Assembly: GCA_964432595.1 (NCBI GenBank)
Contig: CAYSOF010000044.1
Location: 1-31,350, forward strand
Direction: 5' to 3'
From: DASYLJ01 sp964432595
GTDB lineage: Bacteria; Desulfobacterota; Binatia; DP-6
DNA: 31,350 nucleotides
Below are positions 15,461 to 22,840 of this stretch, piece after piece. The position numbers and the translations under genes were made by a program. The notes under the pieces were generated by a model. The model did no database searches. It was not told the origin of the DNA and saw only the letters and a program-made list of their open reading frames with translations. Within the stretch, counting starts at the first letter, position 1; each line of letters begins with the position of its first letter.

Positions 15461-15714
15461 CGACGCGGACCGTCCGGATGTTCGTCGCGCTCGGGGTATG
15501 CCTGGGTGGGTGCGCCGCCCAGGCGCCGCAGCCGGTGTACGCGCCCCCGCCGCGCGCGCTCACGATCTACGCGCAGGAGAACCAGAGCCAGCGCCAGCAG
15601 GATCGCGACAAGGCCGACTGTCAGTCGATGGCGTCGAGCCAGGCCTCGTCGAGCGAAGGGTGGGCGCAGCTCTTCATCGGCTGCATGGGCGGACGCGGCT
15701 ACCGCGTCGAGTGA
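15457..15714 (+). CDS. Small lipoprotein
   Basis: An 85-residue lipoprotein with lipobox LGGC (Cys19). A short proline-rich linker is followed by a compact domain (about 40-85) with QQDRDKADCQSMASSQ and LFIGCMGGRGYRVE. This layout, a charged Cys-containing helix followed by CMxGRGY, recurs in small outer-membrane lipoproteins of Proteobacteria, but I cannot assign a function. The ATG overlaps the DUF3300 stop as ATGA, so the two are translationally coupled and probably act in the same envelope process. The gene ends seven bases before a convergent gene. Confidence 0.78.
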   Translation: MTTRTVRMFVALGVCLGGCAAQAPQPVYAPPPRALTIYAQENQSQRQQDRDKADCQSMASSQASSSEGWAQLFIGCMGGRGYRVE

Positions 15715-15721
15715 GCGGCGC

Positions 15722-17374
15722 TCAGCTCTCGCACCAGCGCAGCTGCTTCCGTCGCCGGGCGCACGCCGGCGGCGCCGCCGCGTCCGCGGCGGCCGCGACG
15801 CGCGTCTTCATCAGCACGACGGCGTAGGGGTTCCAGGTCGATACGTTCCAGAACACGTCGACGGCGTTCGGGCCCGCGGGGCGCGTGTACGGGTCGATGA
15901 TGCTCGGCGCATAGAAGCGGCCGACGTCGAACGCGGCGCCGAACGACGGGCAGCCGGGCAGGAAGAAGTCCGGCGGGCGCGTCGGGTCGCTCGGCGCGCA
16001 GACGGCGGTGCCCGTGTCGACGCACGCGTCGTGGAACAGCACGCCGCCCGGACCCCACTGATTGCCCGGGACGGCGGGATCGCCGGGGCCGAGGTGCGGC
16101 TCCGCCGCCGTCCACGGACCCCACGGATGATCCGCCCAGCGGATGCGGATGGCCCCCGGTACGGGGCCGAGCCGCTGAGCGGCCGGATCGGGCAGCAGGT
16201 AGTCGGCGAGATCGCCGCCGTACAGCATCATCCACTTGTTCACCGGTGCGCCGATCCACGCGACGGTCAGCTGGTTCACGACCGGCTGCGCCTCGTGCGG
16301 GCTGCCGCCGACGGCGCCGTCGAGTGCCAGCGGCACGGCGTCGTGCTGCCTGCGGCTCCAGCGCGGCTCGCCGTCGGTGTCGACGCCGGCGAAGTACGAC
16401 GGCCGGAGCTCCATCCGCCCGCGCTTGTCGAGCCGGATCGGCAGGCGGTGCGCCATCAGGTACAGCTGCGCCTCGCGCTGCCCGAGCCCCTGGAAGCCGG
16501 GACGGCCCCACAGGAGCAGCGCCCCGTGCCCGGGACCGTAGTCGCCGCCGCACGTTCGGCCGCTGAAGCAGCGCACGGTGCGGGCGGCGACGTTGATGAA
16601 CTTGTTCGTCGCGAGCTGCGCGACCGACGTGAACTGCGCGGGCGACGCCGGGTCCTGCAGCGCGATGTCCTGATCGTGCGCGATCTGGAAGCGCAGGCTC
16701 GCCGTCGTTCCGTCGTTCTGCGAGCTGGTCGGGTCGACGCAGAAGCCGGTCGTGCTCGGCGCGCACGTGGAGCCCGGCAGGCAGCCCGTGCCGGTGGCGA
16801 GGTCGCAGAGCGGCGGAATGGCCAGCGTCGCCGGCAGGCACTCGCCGACCTCCTGCGTGCAGGTGAGGCCCTCCTTCTTCGGACAGCTCGGCTTGCGCTT
16901 CCCGCCGCGCGGCGTGCAGCGCACGTACTCGCCGCGGCCGAGCACCGCGGCGACGCGCGTGCCGTCGCTGAAGCCGGCGACGGGCACCTGGCCGTAGGCC
17001 ATCGTCAGCGACTCCCCGTCGCGCGTCGCCAGGATCGGCGCGAACTCGTCCGGTGCGTCGGCGCGGGTGACGAACGTCAGCGGCGGGACGCCCGACGCCG
17101 GCGGGACGAGCGGTAGCGTGGCGACCGTGTCGTCGTTGCGCGGCTCGCCCTCGCAGAGCGACGACGCCGTCGGCCACGTGTCGCCGAACAGCATGACGAT
17201 GTCGCCCCGGTGCTCGAACGTCCACCCGAGGTCGGTGCCGTACACGTGCAGCCCGGGCTGCGACGGGCTCGCGCCCGGTCCCACCAGCGTTCCGACGACC
17301 TCGGGCGGCGACGCGGTCTGCGCCAACGCCTGCGTCGCGAGCAGCACCAGGGACGGGACGAGCATCCGTCGCAT
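15722..17374 (-). CDS. Large secreted protein, probably DUF4185-like beta-propeller
   Basis: A 550-residue exported protein with signal peptide MRRMLVPSLVLLATQALAQ. The mature N-terminus has a GTDLGWTFEHRGDIVMLFGDTW motif like those in DUF4185/glycosidase-like five-bladed propellers, and a matching later segment (RIRWADHPWGPWTAAEP and FYAPSIIDPYTR) is typical of such blades. The middle (about 160-215) is a cysteine-rich insertion (SCPKKEGLTC...GECLP...CDLATGTGCLPGSTC...GFC), similar to the short Cys-rich modules of environmental delta-type secreted proteins. The family call is moderate and enzymatic activity is unknown. Either Met1 or Met4 could be the start. It is the last gene of a leftward run and lies 46 bases after the DCC gene. 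Confidence 0.65.
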   Translation of the reverse strand: MRRMLVPSLVLLATQALAQTASPPEVVGTLVGPGASPSQPGLHVYGTDLGWTFEHRGDIVMLFGDTWPTASSLCEGEPRNDDTVATLPLVPPASGVPPLTFVTRADAPDEFAPILATRDGESLTMAYGQVPVAGFSDGTRVAAVLGRGEYVRCTPRGGKRKPSCPKKEGLTCTQEVGECLPATLAIPPLCDLATGTGCLPGSTCAPSTTGFCVDPTSSQNDGTTASLRFQIAHDQDIALQDPASPAQFTSVAQLATNKFINVAARTVRCFSGRTCGGDYGPGHGALLLWGRPGFQGLGQREAQLYLMAHRLPIRLDKRGRMELRPSYFAGVDTDGEPRWSRRQHDAVPLALDGAVGGSPHEAQPVVNQLTVAWIGAPVNKWMMLYGGDLADYLLPDPAAQRLGPVPGAIRIRWADHPWGPWTAAEPHLGPGDPAVPGNQWGPGGVLFHDACVDTGTAVCAPSDPTRPPDFFLPGCPSFGAAFDVGRFYAPSIIDPYTRPAGPNAVDVFWNVSTWNPYAVVLMKTRVAAAADAAAPPACARRRKQLRWCES

Positions 17375-17420
17375 GCCGGCGCCGTACTACGCATCGCGCC
17401 GGGTGAGAATCCGCGCCGCG

Positions 17421-17828
17421 TCAGAGGAAGCGGTCGCGCAGGTGCGCCGGGAGCATCGGGCAGGCGGCGTCGGGCGGCCGGAAGAGACGCAGGCGGACGC
17501 GCGCGACCGCGTCGTAGGCCGCGTCGAGCAGCCGCCGCGGCAGCACGCCGGCGATCGCCGCGAGCGCGCTCCATCGTCCGCCGAGACGCCGGCACATCGT
17601 CAGCACCGCGTCCGAGCGCACGTGCAGCGTGCCGTCCGGGTCGCGCAGGACGATGCTGTCCGGCAGCGTCGCGCGCATCGCCGCGGGCACCGCCGCGCGG
17701 AACGCGTCGCTGTCGAGCGGCGCGAAGCGGAAGCGGCTGCCGTCGCGATCGTGCGCGAGCGCGAAGCGGACCGCGCGATGACAGAGCCCGCACCCGCCGT
17801 CGTAGAAGACGATCGACTGCGACGGCAT
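17421..17828 (-). CDS. DCC-family thiol-disulfide oxidoreductase (DUF393)
   Basis: A 135-residue protein beginning MPSQSIVFYDGGCGLCHRAVRFALAHD, the hallmark of the DCC family (DxxCxxC; Cys13 and Cys16). The mid-region RFRFAPLDSDAFRA and PDSIVLRDPDGTLHVRSDAVL is also standard for it, as is the length. The family is assigned as thioredoxin-like oxidoreductases by fold; substrates are unknown. No signal peptide, so likely cytoplasmic. It starts four bases after the stop of the DUF2333 gene, and a purine-rich stretch near that stop can serve as ribosome binding site, so the two are co-translated. Confidence 0.88.
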   Translation of the reverse strand: MPSQSIVFYDGGCGLCHRAVRFALAHDRDGSRFRFAPLDSDAFRAAVPAAMRATLPDSIVLRDPDGTLHVRSDAVLTMCRRLGGRWSALAAIAGVLPRRLLDAAYDAVARVRLRLFRPPDAACPMLPAHLRDRFL

Positions 17829-17832
17829 CCGC

Positions 17833-18750
17833 CTACTTCTCGAGCTCCTCGCGGATCGAGTACATCTTCTGGCGCGCGTCGACGAGGTAGCTGTCGAGAT
17901 TGCGCCGGTGGTTCGCGGTGAGGCCCGTCGTGCTGCCGTCGAGGACGACCACCGGCTTCATCGTCCCGGCGATGCCGAGCACGTCGGCGACCTCGCGCAT
18001 GAGCTGCGCCAGCGTGGGACGCGCCTCGAGCTCGCTCTGGTACTCGCGCTGGATCGCGAGCGTCAGGTGGTGCATCGCGTGGGCGACGCCCATCGCGTGG
18101 TAGTAGTAGTCGTCGGTCTGCCACATGGGGACGCCCGTCTTGAACAGCTTCTCGTGCGCGTCGCCCAGGATGTCCGACCACGTCTGGAAGAGGCGGATCA
18201 CCTCGACGTTGCGCCGCTGGATCGGCTTGGACGTCGGGGGCGTGCCATGCAGCCCGTCGACGTACTTGCGCAGCGCCTCGACGCCCTTCGAGTAGCTGCC
18301 CTCGGCCGACGGCAGCCACAGCTTGGTCGGGTCGATCTGGAAGCGGCTGTACGCGTCCTGGAGGTTGTCGTCGTACTCGGTCGACGACACCTTCGTCAGG
18401 TGGTCCTTCAGCACGCGGACGCTCTCGCGCTCGACCTGCAGGATACCGAGCTGGCGGTTCGCGTTGTTGTCCGCCCAGAGCGTCGGTCCCCAGAGGAGGA
18501 AGTCGTTCGGCCGCCACCCCGCGGCGCTGCCGAGCTCGTGCTCCATCAGGTCGACCAGCGTCGATGCGAACACCTCGCCCGGGACGACGGATCGATCGGG
18601 TGGGAACTCGGCGACGATGTCGACCGGCAGGCGGTCGTGCCGCTTCTGCGTGAAGTGGAGGACGAGGGGCCCGGCGACGATCAGCAATGCGACCGCGATG
18701 ACGAGCGCGAGGACGGCGTTGCCGCGCTCACGGGCGGCGGAATCGCTCAT
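17833..18750 (-). CDS. DUF2333-family inner-membrane protein
   Basis: A 305-residue protein with a single N-terminal membrane helix (about 11-33, GNAVLALVIAVALLIVAGPL) and a large periplasmic-facing helical domain. WRPNDFLLWGPTLWADNNANRQLGIL and the downstream ERESVRVLKDHL match the DUF2333 family. It also holds MWQTDDYYYHAMGVAHAMHHL and a C-terminal NHRRNLDSYLVDARQKMYSIREELEK helix. The family's role is not known to me. It lies 48 bases downstream of a 3D-domain envelope gene and four bases upstream of the DCC gene, all on the minus strand, so an envelope-related job is plausible but unproven. Confidence 0.8.
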   Translation of the reverse strand: MSDSAARERGNAVLALVIAVALLIVAGPLVLHFTQKRHDRLPVDIVAEFPPDRSVVPGEVFASTLVDLMEHELGSAAGWRPNDFLLWGPTLWADNNANRQLGILQVERESVRVLKDHLTKVSSTEYDDNLQDAYSRFQIDPTKLWLPSAEGSYSKGVEALRKYVDGLHGTPPTSKPIQRRNVEVIRLFQTWSDILGDAHEKLFKTGVPMWQTDDYYYHAMGVAHAMHHLTLAIQREYQSELEARPTLAQLMREVADVLGIAGTMKPVVVLDGSTTGLTANHRRNLDSYLVDARQKMYSIREELEK

Positions 18751-18798
18751 GCGCGCAGCCGTAGCACGGACGCCGCGGGCATTGAAGGCGCGCCGGCG

Positions 18799-19512
18799 TC
18801 AGGCGTCGGTCGGCGGCACCACGATGACGAACCGCTCCTGCTTGCCGAACGCGAACGCTTCCTTCTCGGTCGCCGTCAGGAGGTCGAGACGGAAGCCCTT
18901 GATGGCGCCGCCGCAGTCCTCGGCGCGGTACCAGCCCAGGCCTTCGACCCACACCCAGGACTTGTACGGGATCAGCTTCGGGTCGACGGCCACGATGCGG
19001 CTCTTCGGGTCGGCCTTCGTCATGGTCGCGGTGAAGCCGTCGTTGTTGGCGCCGTAGTCGGGATGCATCGGGACGTACATCGTCACGGTGAAGCGCTTCC
19101 CCCACGACTTGGTCCCCATCGACGGCGCTTCCTGGGTCGCCGACAGGATCGTCTCGTGGCTTTTCGCCAGCGCGGCGAGCGCGGTCTGCGTCGGCTCGAC
19201 CGTCGCGCGGCACTCCGCGACCTCGGCGCCGGTCGTCGCCAGCGCCTGATTGGTGCGCCACCCGTACATCCCGGCCACGGCGGACGTGGCCGTGAGGACG
19301 CAGGCCAGGAAGGCCCGCCGGCGGCCGGTGTTGCGGAGCCGTTGGACGTCGGTGCGCAGGCGCTTCAGCTCGCGCGGGTCGACGACGACGGCGGTTCCCC
19401 AATCGAAGTCGTTGGCGAGCGCGTCGGGGGTGCGGGTGGTGGTGTCGGTCGTGTCAGGCACGCGGGACGTCGAGTCCAAGATGCGTGCCGCCGGACGGCC
19501 CCCGTGGCGCAT
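18799..19512 (-). CDS. Membrane-anchored 3D-domain protein (MltA-like catalytic fold)
   Basis: A 237-residue protein with a threonine/aspartate-rich cytoplasmic arm, one membrane segment (about 64-86), a short helical stalk and a C-terminal 3D domain named after three conserved aspartates. They are Asp177 in IVAVDPKLIPYKSWVWV, Asp199 in YRAEDCGGAIKG and Asp210 in FRLDLL. This domain is shared with MltA lytic transglycosylases and Rpf/YocH-type wall hydrolases, so peptidoglycan cleavage at the periplasmic face is likely. The start is uncertain: the ATG at 19512 and a GTG at 19461 (residue 18) are both possible, neither with a clear Shine-Dalgarno. First gene of the leftward group with DUF2333, DCC and the large secreted protein. 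Confidence 0.82.
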   Translation of the reverse strand: MRHGGRPAARILDSTSRVPDTTDTTTRTPDALANDFDWGTAVVVDPRELKRLRTDVQRLRNTGRRRAFLACVLTATSAVAGMYGWRTNQALATTGAEVAECRATVEPTQTALAALAKSHETILSATQEAPSMGTKSWGKRFTVTMYVPMHPDYGANNDGFTATMTKADPKSRIVAVDPKLIPYKSWVWVEGLGWYRAEDCGGAIKGFRLDLLTATEKEAFAFGKQERFVIVVPPTDA

Positions 19513-19765
19513 GCGTGCCACGCAGCGGCCGTCGCATGGCGCACGTCGGGGCGACAGGTAGTGCAGGCGCGACCGAGCGCCGGCGCACGACCCGCAACGG
19601 CAGTGCGACGGCGCGTCGTGTGCGTGCCCGCAAGTCCGCGCCGTCGGCGGCACGGCGTCGGCCATGGCGGTGCGACCCGCAGGCGCCCTGCGCTTCGCGT
19701 GAAGTGTCGTGCAACGCTGCGCATCGTGTGGACATGCACGACCACCGCTGGTAGCGCAGAAGCAG

Positions 19766-20176
19766 ATGCGCGCATTCGCGTTGCTGTTGCTCTTCGTGCT
19801 GGCGCTCACGGCGCGCGCCGCCGAGCCGTCGAACGACGACGTCGACGACCTCTCACCGCCGGGCGGCCATGGTGACCGCCTGCAGGGCATCGACGACGAG
19901 ATCCAGAAGCAATCGATCGACCCCGACGAAGAGGTGGACGAGCCCGAGTTCGACGACCCGTACGCCGACGACCCCGACGCCGACGAGACGCTTCCCGAGG
20001 ACCGCCCCGACGCGGACCCCGACGCCGAGCCGACCCCCATCATCGAGCCCGCCGACATGCTCGAGCCGCTCCCCGAGAAGAAGGGCTCGAAGATGTTCCC
20101 GAACGTCCTCGAAAGTCCCTTGAAGGAATCTCCCTTCAAAGACCCCGCCCCCGACAAGGACGAAGACCCCCAATGA
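19766..20176 (+). CDS. Exported acidic low-complexity protein
   Basis: A 136-residue protein with a clear signal peptide (MRAFALLLLFVLALTARAA) and a mature part dominated by Asp, Glu and Pro, for example DPYADDPDADETLPEDRPDAD. The C-terminus has a near-repeat, ESPLKESPFKDP, followed by DKDEDPQ. I do not recognise the family. The acidic composition suggests an unstructured periplasmic or surface protein, perhaps binding cations, but nothing in the sequence shows this. The ATG at 19766 is chosen because it starts the signal peptide; the frame is open further upstream but that stretch looks non-coding. It is divergent from the 3D-domain gene (about 250 bases) and followed by two hairpins. Confidence 0.6.
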   Translation: MRAFALLLLFVLALTARAAEPSNDDVDDLSPPGGHGDRLQGIDDEIQKQSIDPDEEVDEPEFDDPYADDPDADETLPEDRPDADPDAEPTPIIEPADMLEPLPEKKGSKMFPNVLESPLKESPFKDPAPDKDEDPQ

Positions 20177-20177
20177 A

Positions 20178-20214
20178 GTGAGAAAGCCAGCGCGAAGCGC
20201 TGGCAAGTCCTCAC
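20178..20214. terminator. Two-tier hairpin after the acidic protein gene
   Basis: GCCAGCGC (20186-20193) pairs perfectly with GCGCTGGC (20197-20204) over a GAA loop. An outer GTGAG/CTCAC pair (20178-20182 and 20210-20214) continues the fold across a small internal loop. It begins two bases after the stop codon at 20176, the place expected of a terminator. The T-rich side needed for intrinsic termination lies on the minus strand (TTTCTCACTT), so strength in the plus direction is uncertain. Confidence 0.55.
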
Positions 20215-20228
20215 CATCGTCACAGGGA

Positions 20229-20366
20229 GGTGGCGGGTGCGGGGCGTCGCGGGGTGCTGCCGAGCGAGCGTGTCATGAGCACGCGCGGAGGGGAAAAGGG
20301 GTGGGGGGTGCCGTGCGAGTGCCACGCGCAGCCGGCAGCACCCCGCGACGCCCCGCACCCGCCACC
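20229..20366. repeat. Perfect 34-bp inverted repeat with a 70-base loop
   Basis: Bases 20229-20262 are the exact reverse complement of 20333-20366, with no mismatch over 34 positions. The arms are about 82% GC. The 70-base loop contains a G-rich tract GGGG-AAAA-GGGG-T-GGGGGG (20290-20308). The dinucleotide GA flanks both ends (20227-20228 and 20367-20368), which might be a 2-bp target duplication or chance. It occupies most of the gap between the acidic protein gene and the ZapG-like gene and encodes nothing recognisable. Confidence 0.9.
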
Positions 20367-20422
20367 GACGACCGAAAGAACGGCGGTGGACAACCCGCGC
20401 GCCCCGCGCTACGCCCCCGAAC

Positions 20423-20845
20423 GTGGAACTGACCGCGCCCGAGATCGTGTTCGCCCTCGCCTTGATCGTCGCCGGCATCGCCACCGGCCTCCTCGTCGCC
20501 CGTCGTGGCGAGACGTCCCGCCGCAAGGCCCTCGAGGAGGAGCTGGCGCAGGAGCGTGCGGAGCGCACGCGCTACCAGGACGCCGTCGCGCAGCACTTCG
20601 GCAAGACGTCCGACCTGTTCCGCGAGCTGACGTCGCAGTACAGCGCGCTCTACACGCATCTCGCCGAAGGCGCGCGCGATCTCTGCGCCGACCGTGTGCC
20701 CGCGCTCGGCCAGGGCTTCTCGGACCCTGCGCTGCTTCCCGCGCGTGAGACCACCGCGACGCCCGCTGCGCCGCCGACGACCGTGCCGCCGACCGAGGCG
20801 ACCCCGGAGCCGGTCCCGGCCGACGGCGCCGAGCGCGTACCGTAG
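20423..20845 (+). CDS. YhcB/ZapG-like (DUF1043) envelope protein
   Basis: A 140-residue protein with an N-terminal membrane helix (about 8-26, IVFALALIVAGIATGLLVA), a charged coiled-coil segment (RRKALEEELAQERAERTRYQ) and the core pattern VAQHFGKTSDLFRELTSQYSALYTHLAEGARDLC. This matches the HFxxTxxLFxxLxxxYxxLYxHLA signature of YhcB/ZapG, a protein linked in E. coli to cell division and envelope synthesis. A disordered Thr/Pro/Glu tail ends it. The GTG at 20423 begins the membrane helix; no Shine-Dalgarno is obvious. It is the first gene of a rightward run, 11 bases before the flavin oxidoreductase, an unusual partner for it. Confidence 0.8.
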   Translation: MELTAPEIVFALALIVAGIATGLLVARRGETSRRKALEEELAQERAERTRYQDAVAQHFGKTSDLFRELTSQYSALYTHLAEGARDLCADRVPALGQGFSDPALLPARETTATPAAPPTTVPPTEATPEPVPADGAERVP

Positions 20846-20856
20846 ACGGCCCGGGC

Positions 20857-22839
20857 GTGTCCGCCTTCCCGCGGCTGTTCGCGCCCCTTCGCATCGGCCC
20901 GCACGTCGCGCCGAACCGGATCGTGTTCGGCGCCCACTTCACGATGTTCACGGAGCCCGGCCCGCGAACCGGCGAGCCCGGCTTCATGGGCGCGCGCCTC
21001 GGTCGCTACCTCGGGCTGCGTGCGGCGGGTGGCGCCGGCGTCGTCGTCGCCGGCCAGGCGCAGGTGCACCCGACGACGGCGTACCAGATGCCGAACAACG
21101 CTGCGGCGTGGGACCCGGCGGCGGTGCCGCACTTCCGTCGCGTCACCGAGCCGATCCGTGCGCACGGCGCGCTCGCCTTCATCCAGCTCGCGCACAACGG
21201 TGGGGTGAACCACGGTGCCTGGTCGAAGCTGCCGGTCTGGACGCCGTCGCATCAGGTGAACAACCTGGAAGCGCCGGTGCCCCTCGAGCGGCACGAGATC
21301 GACGAGGTGGTCGCGCACTTCGCCCGCTCGGCCGCGAACGCCGCGGCGGGCGGCTTCGACGGCATCGAGATCCATGGTGCGCACGGTTATCTGATCCACG
21401 AGTTCCTCTCGCCGCGCAGCAATCATCGCACCGACGAGTACGGCGGCAGCTTCGAGAACCGCATGCGCTTCGTCGAGGAAGTGCTCCGCGCCGTGCGCGC
21501 GGCAGTCGGGTCGTCCGTCGCCGTCGGCGTGCGTCTCGTGGGCGACGAGGAGCGCGGTGCGGCAGGCCTCGGCGCGGACGACGCGGCCGCGATCGGCGCG
21601 CATCTCGAAGCGCAGGGCCTCGTCGATTTCCTGAACGTCAGCATCGGCCTCTCGGGCGTCGGCATGGTGCGCCCGGTCTACGCGCCGCACGAGCTCGGCG
21701 TGTACGCGGCGGCGCGCGTCAAGGCGGCGGTGAAGCGCGTGCCGGTGTTCGCGGCGCATCGCATCCTCACGCCCGACGAAGCGGAGGGCATCCTCGCGCG
21801 CGACGAGGCCGACGCGGTCACCGTCGTGCGCGCGCTGATCGCCGACGCCGCGTGGGCGGCGAAGGCGCGCGACGGGCATGCCGGCGCGATCCGCGCGTGC
21901 GTCGGCTGCAACCAGGGTTGCTACGGCCACCTCGTGCGCGGGCTGCCGATCACGTGCGTCACGGACCCGGCCGTCGGGCGCGAGGACACGCTCGGCCCCC
22001 CGGCGCCGGCGGATCGCCGCCGGCGCGTCGTCGTCATCGGCGGCGGGCCCGCCGGGCTCGAGGCCGCGTGGGTCGCGGCAGCGCGCGGGCACGACGTGAT
22101 CCTGCTCGAGCGATCGTCGCGCCTGGGCGGCAAGGTCGCGCTGGCCGCGGCGCTGCCCGGACGGGCCGAGCTCGCCGCGCTGTCCGGCTGGCGCGCGGAC
22201 GAGTGCGCGCGCCGCGGCGTGGACGTCCGGCTCGGCGTCGACGCCACGGCCGACGTCGTGCTCGCGCTGCGCCCCGACGCGGTGGTCGTCGCGACGGGCG
22301 GCCGCGCGACCGTGCACGGCTCGTCGAAGTTCCATCCGATGCCGATCGCCGGCGCCGACCAGGCCTTCGTCGTCGATCACGAGGCGGCGGTGCGCGCGCC
22401 CGAGCGGCTCGGCCACCGGGTCGTCGTGCTCGACGCCGTCGGCCACGTCGAGGCGATCGGCCTGGGCGAGCTGCTCGCGACGTCGGGCTGCGACGTGCGC
22501 GTCGTCACGCCGCTGCCGTCGCCGATCCAGCTCGACGCCGAGACGATCGCGATGGCGCTGCCCCGCGCGTGCCGTGCCGGCATGCAGTGGCGGCCGAGCA
22601 CCATCGTCGGCCGGATCGGCGAGCACGAGGTCACGCTGGTCGACGTGCTGTCGGGCCGCGCGGAGACGGTCGCCGACGTCGACGCCGTCGTGATCCGCAC
22701 GAACGGCCTGCCCGACGACGGGCTGTGGCGGGCGCTGCGCGATCGGGTGCCTTCGCTGCACCGCGTGGGCGATGCGCTCGCGGTGCGGACGGTGGACCAT
22801 GCCGTCTACGACGGCCACCTGGCCGGACGGGCGGTGTGA
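20857..22839 (+). CDS. Old-yellow-enzyme-type FMN/4Fe-4S/FAD oxidoreductase
   Basis: A 660-residue enzyme of the trimethylamine dehydrogenase/2,4-dienoyl-CoA reductase family. Residues 1-345 are an FMN-binding TIM barrel with IEIHGAHGYLIHEFLSP (His173, Tyr178) and NHRTDEYGGSFENRMRF. A 4Fe-4S site follows: Cys348, Cys351, Cys355 and Cys367 in CVGCNQGC...ITC. Residues 388-660 form the pyridine-nucleotide/FAD domain with VVVIGGGPAGLEAAW (391-405). Such enzymes pass electrons from NAD(P)H through FAD and the cluster to FMN, or the reverse from an amine. The substrate here is open: a dienoyl-CoA, enone or N-methyl compound. GTG start at 20857; the histidine kinase gene begins one base after the stop, so they are co-transcribed. 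Confidence 0.9.
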   Translation: MSAFPRLFAPLRIGPHVAPNRIVFGAHFTMFTEPGPRTGEPGFMGARLGRYLGLRAAGGAGVVVAGQAQVHPTTAYQMPNNAAAWDPAAVPHFRRVTEPIRAHGALAFIQLAHNGGVNHGAWSKLPVWTPSHQVNNLEAPVPLERHEIDEVVAHFARSAANAAAGGFDGIEIHGAHGYLIHEFLSPRSNHRTDEYGGSFENRMRFVEEVLRAVRAAVGSSVAVGVRLVGDEERGAAGLGADDAAAIGAHLEAQGLVDFLNVSIGLSGVGMVRPVYAPHELGVYAAARVKAAVKRVPVFAAHRILTPDEAEGILARDEADAVTVVRALIADAAWAAKARDGHAGAIRACVGCNQGCYGHLVRGLPITCVTDPAVGREDTLGPPAPADRRRRVVVIGGGPAGLEAAWVAAARGHDVILLERSSRLGGKVALAAALPGRAELAALSGWRADECARRGVDVRLGVDATADVVLALRPDAVVVATGGRATVHGSSKFHPMPIAGADQAFVVDHEAAVRAPERLGHRVVVLDAVGHVEAIGLGELLATSGCDVRVVTPLPSPIQLDAETIAMALPRACRAGMQWRPSTIVGRIGEHEVTLVDVLSGRAETVADVDAVVIRTNGLPDDGLWRALRDRVPSLHRVGDALAVRTVDHAVYDGHLAGRAV

Positions 22840-22840
22840 C

